From Streptomyces sp. NBC_01476 (GTDB lineage Bacteria > Actinomycetota > Actinomycetes > Streptomycetales > Streptomycetaceae), in NCBI RefSeq assembly GCF_036227265.1, contig NZ_CP109446.1, positions 4,713,501 to 4,777,500 of the forward strand: 64,000 nucleotides of DNA, in the 5' to 3' direction. The notes under the pieces were generated by a model. That model was given only the letters and a program-made list of their open reading frames with translations. It ran no database searches and was not told the origin of the DNA. The translations under genes and the position numbers were made by a program. The number at the start of each line of letters is the position of its first letter. The first letter of the stretch is position 1. Of this stretch, positions 62,620-64,000 are shown in pieces.

Positions 62620-63615
62620 TCAGGCAGGCAGCAGCCCGATCGCCGCGTACGCCGCGTCCACCCGGGGCCGCGCGAGCGTCCTGGCCCGGGCCGCGCCGTC
62701 CCGCAGCACCCCGTCCACGTACTCCGGATCCGCGCTGAGCTCCGCATGCCGGGCCCGCAGCGGCCGCAGCAGCTCCACCACCGCCTCCGCGACCGCCGCC
62801 TTCAGCGCGCCGCTCCCGTCGTACGCGTCCGCCAGCTTCTCCGGCTCCTCACCGGTGCAGGCCGCCAGGATCTCCAGCAGATTCGCCACCCCCGGCCGCG
62901 CCGCCCGGTCGTAGGACACCCCCGGCTCGCTGTCGGTCACCGCCCGCCGCACCTTCCGGGCGACCGCGTCCGGCTCGTCCAGCAGATACACGATGCCGCC
63001 GGTCGCCTCGTGCGACTTCCCCATCTTGTCCAGCGGGTCCTGCAGATCCATCACCCGCGCGGCCACCGCGGGACGCGTCGCCCGCGGTACGACGAAGGTC
63101 CGCCCGTACCGCTGGTTGAACCGCACCGCCAGATCCCGGGTCAGCTCGACGTGCTGCGTCTGGTCCTCGCCGACCGGCACCTCGTCCGCCCCGTACGCCA
63201 GGATGTCCGCCGCCATCAGCGCCGGATACGTCAGCAGCGACAGCCGTACGCTCTGCCCGGCCACCTGGGCCCGCGCGGACTTCTCCTTGTACTGGATCAT
63301 GCGCCGCATCTCGCCGTCGGTGGCCACACATTCCAGTACGTACGACAGCCGGGCGTGCTCGTCCACATGGCTCTGCACGAACACCGTGCACGTCGCCGGA
63401 TCCAGGCCGGCCGCCAGCAGCAGCGTCGCCGCCTGCCGGCTCAGCCGTCGCACCCGCGCGGGGTCGTGCTCCACGGTGAGCGCGTGCAGATCCACCACGC
63501 AGAACAGTGACTCGGCCCGGTGCTGGTCCTCGTCGGCCCACCGCCGCAGGGCCCCGAGGTAGTTCCCGAGGGTGAGGTGCCCGGTGGGTTTGATGCCGCT
63601 GAAGATGCGTGTCAT
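62620..63615 (-). CDS. trpS: Tryptophanyl-tRNA synthetase, auxiliary TrpRS1-like
   Basis: 331 residues; start ATG 63615. Class-I signatures: the HIGH-region PTGHLTLGNYLGALRRWADE (about 10-29) and KMGKS in place of KMSKS (about 200). It charges tRNA-Trp. Streptomyces coelicolor has a second, indolmycin-resistant TrpRS (SCO3334) controlled by attenuation; position beside proC and the leader below make this its likely counterpart. Whether this strain also has a primary TrpRS elsewhere is not visible here. Confidence 0.93.
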   Translation of the reverse strand: MTRIFSGIKPTGHLTLGNYLGALRRWADEDQHRAESLFCVVDLHALTVEHDPARVRRLSRQAATLLLAAGLDPATCTVFVQSHVDEHARLSYVLECVATDGEMRRMIQYKEKSARAQVAGQSVRLSLLTYPALMAADILAYGADEVPVGEDQTQHVELTRDLAVRFNQRYGRTFVVPRATRPAVAARVMDLQDPLDKMGKSHEATGGIVYLLDEPDAVARKVRRAVTDSEPGVSYDRAARPGVANLLEILAACTGEEPEKLADAYDGSGALKAAVAEAVVELLRPLRARHAELSADPEYVDGVLRDGAARARTLARPRVDAAYAAIGLLPA

Positions 63616-63676
63616 GGCGTGTTCTCTCCTGTTGTCCCTCTTCGGGACCGCCGCGGACCGCGGCCAGGGAAACGAG

Positions 63677-63701
63677 AACGGCCGCCTCAGCGGCGGCCGT
63701 T
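63677..63701 (-). terminator. Attenuator hairpin (stem 3:4) in the trpS leader
   Basis: On the minus strand AACGGCCGCC (63701-63692) and GGCGGCCGTT (63686-63677) form a 10-bp stem with a 5-nt loop, followed by CTCGTTT, a weak U-rich tail. It is 61 bp upstream of trpS and competes with an upstream pairing (see next entry). Confidence 0.7.
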
Positions 63702-63720
63702 GGATGCGTACGTGAGTCCC

Positions 63721-63740
63721 GGGCCGCCTCTAGACGGCCC
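63721..63740 (-). promoter_or_regulatory. Stem 1:2 of the trpS attenuator (anti-antiterminator)
   Basis: GGGCCG (63740-63735) pairs with CGGCCC (63726-63721). The second arm's GGCGGCC (63728-63722) can instead pair perfectly with GGCCGCC of the terminator arm 3 (63698-63692), forming the antiterminator 2:3. These mutually exclusive pairings are the classical Trp attenuation logic. Confidence 0.65.
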
Positions 63741-63771
63741 GCCACTGGGAGCAACGCGTACACATGGTCAT
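63730..63771 (-). CDS. trpS leader peptide, 13 codons with one Trp
   Basis: On the minus strand from ATG 63771: MTMCTRCSQWRAV, stop TAG at 63732-63730. It has a single Trp codon at position 10, placed two codons before stem-1 arm GGGCCG. ATG follows the -10-like TATGCT by 7 nt, so the mRNA could be leaderless. Two Cys codons precede the Trp. A stalled ribosome at Trp would cover stem 1 and free arm 2. Confidence 0.7.
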   Translation of the reverse strand: MTMCTRCSQWRAV

Positions 63772-63778
63772 GACGGCG

Positions 63779-63784
63779 AGCATA
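63779..63784 (-). promoter_or_regulatory. -10 element for the trpS leader
   Basis: TATGCT on the minus strand, 7 nt upstream of the leader ATG. The matching -35 (GTGTCA at 17 bp) is weak. Confidence 0.45.
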
Positions 63785-63800
63785 CGCCCCTGAGGGCAAG

Positions 63801-63829
63801 TTGACACTGTCCCGACACGTGCGTAATGT
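63801..63829 (+). promoter_or_regulatory. Strong sigma-70/HrdB-type promoter reading rightward out of the window
   Basis: TTGACA, a 17-bp spacer, then TAATGT is a near-consensus housekeeping promoter, rare in this GC-rich window. It is divergent from trpS. The transcript would start near 63836. Confidence 0.7.
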
Positions 63830-64000
63830 TCTCCGGGCTGTCTGACGTGAGCGCCGACCTCGGTCGGTCCCCGGGCAGCCATCCCGCAGGAACCTTTCGA
63901 CTCGATACGTGCTTCGTCGCGTTGTTGTTTCGTCGTGTGTTTTTTCGGAATGCAGGTGGACTTTCGAACGGCCGGGCCGATTTGGTTCGGTCGCCGGGGG
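63830..64000 (+). other. Unassigned right-edge region
   Basis: About 170 bp with no ORF. It includes CCGACC-TC-GGTCGG, a T/G-rich stretch (GTTGTTGTTTCGTCGTGTG then TTTTTT) and CGAAC ... GTTCG. With the strong promoter this may be the leader of a stable RNA or an untranslated region of an off-window gene; nothing here proves either. Confidence 0.35.

Overview
The window is very GC-rich, with strong GC bias at third codon positions, frequent GTG starts and GTGA/ATGA overlaps. It carries marker genes of a Streptomyces-type actinomycete: lsr2, clpC, the sigE-cseA-cseB-cseC cell-envelope stress operon, disA, radA, cdgB, BldD/Crp-like sites and many TetR/ArsR regulators. It looks like chromosomal core. 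I see no insertion sequence, phage, CRISPR array, rRNA or tRNA gene. Much of the gene order (panC-nadB-nadC-coaX ... lsr2-clpC ... cse operon-mutY-disA-radA ... ilvD ... proC-trpS) agrees with my memory of the Streptomyces coelicolor core around SCO3330-SCO3390. The left part (TerD, flavin reductase, cdgB) recalls the SCO4277-SCO4281 region, so a rearrangement junction may lie near 8-13 kb.

Layout. 0-8 kb: a GAF-protein fragment at the edge, a decayed Tat-type ferritin-like gene, a LuxR regulator, TerB and TerD proteins, an ArfB-type release factor, a flavin reductase and the diguanylate cyclase CdgB behind an operator-rich leader. 8-13 kb: a membrane NACHT NTPase, a threonine aldolase, and a quinone oxidoreductase divergent from an ArsR regulator. 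13-21 kb: a two-component system, a repeat-rich spacer, then a cofactor operon (DUF2520 protein, panC, nadB, nadC, coaX) for pantothenate/CoA and NAD. 21-31 kb: small conserved genes, BlaI-type regulator, N-acetylglutamate synthase, lsr2, clpC with ClgR-box-like motifs and a near-perfect terminator, an M23 peptidase, and a TetR/MFS efflux pair.

31-48 kb: a PAS-GAF-SpoIIE phosphatase, the sigE-cseA-cseB-cseC operon, mutY, a GH35 beta-galactosidase, disA (c-di-AMP synthase), radA, and a membrane protein joining sigma-factor-like, anti-sigma-type zinc-binding and BACON-like domains. 48-64 kb: Ppx/GppA phosphatase, sugar-phosphate isomerase, ilvD, an SDR/TetR pair with two operators, a repeat-rich spacer, an ArsR-GPP34 pair, an ABC exporter, a DUF3626 gene running antisense into it, proC, and trpS preceded by a 13-codon Trp leader peptide and mutually exclusive RNA stems.

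Most interesting observations: the trpS attenuator; a Crp-like site, a BldD-like box and a 9-bp inverted repeat ahead of cdgB; the Thr-rich extension on SigE; the sigma/anti-sigma/BACON fusion; tandem repeats of 8, 19 and 83 bp and a duplicated 53-bp element; and near-perfect operators in the two divergent TetR intergenic regions.
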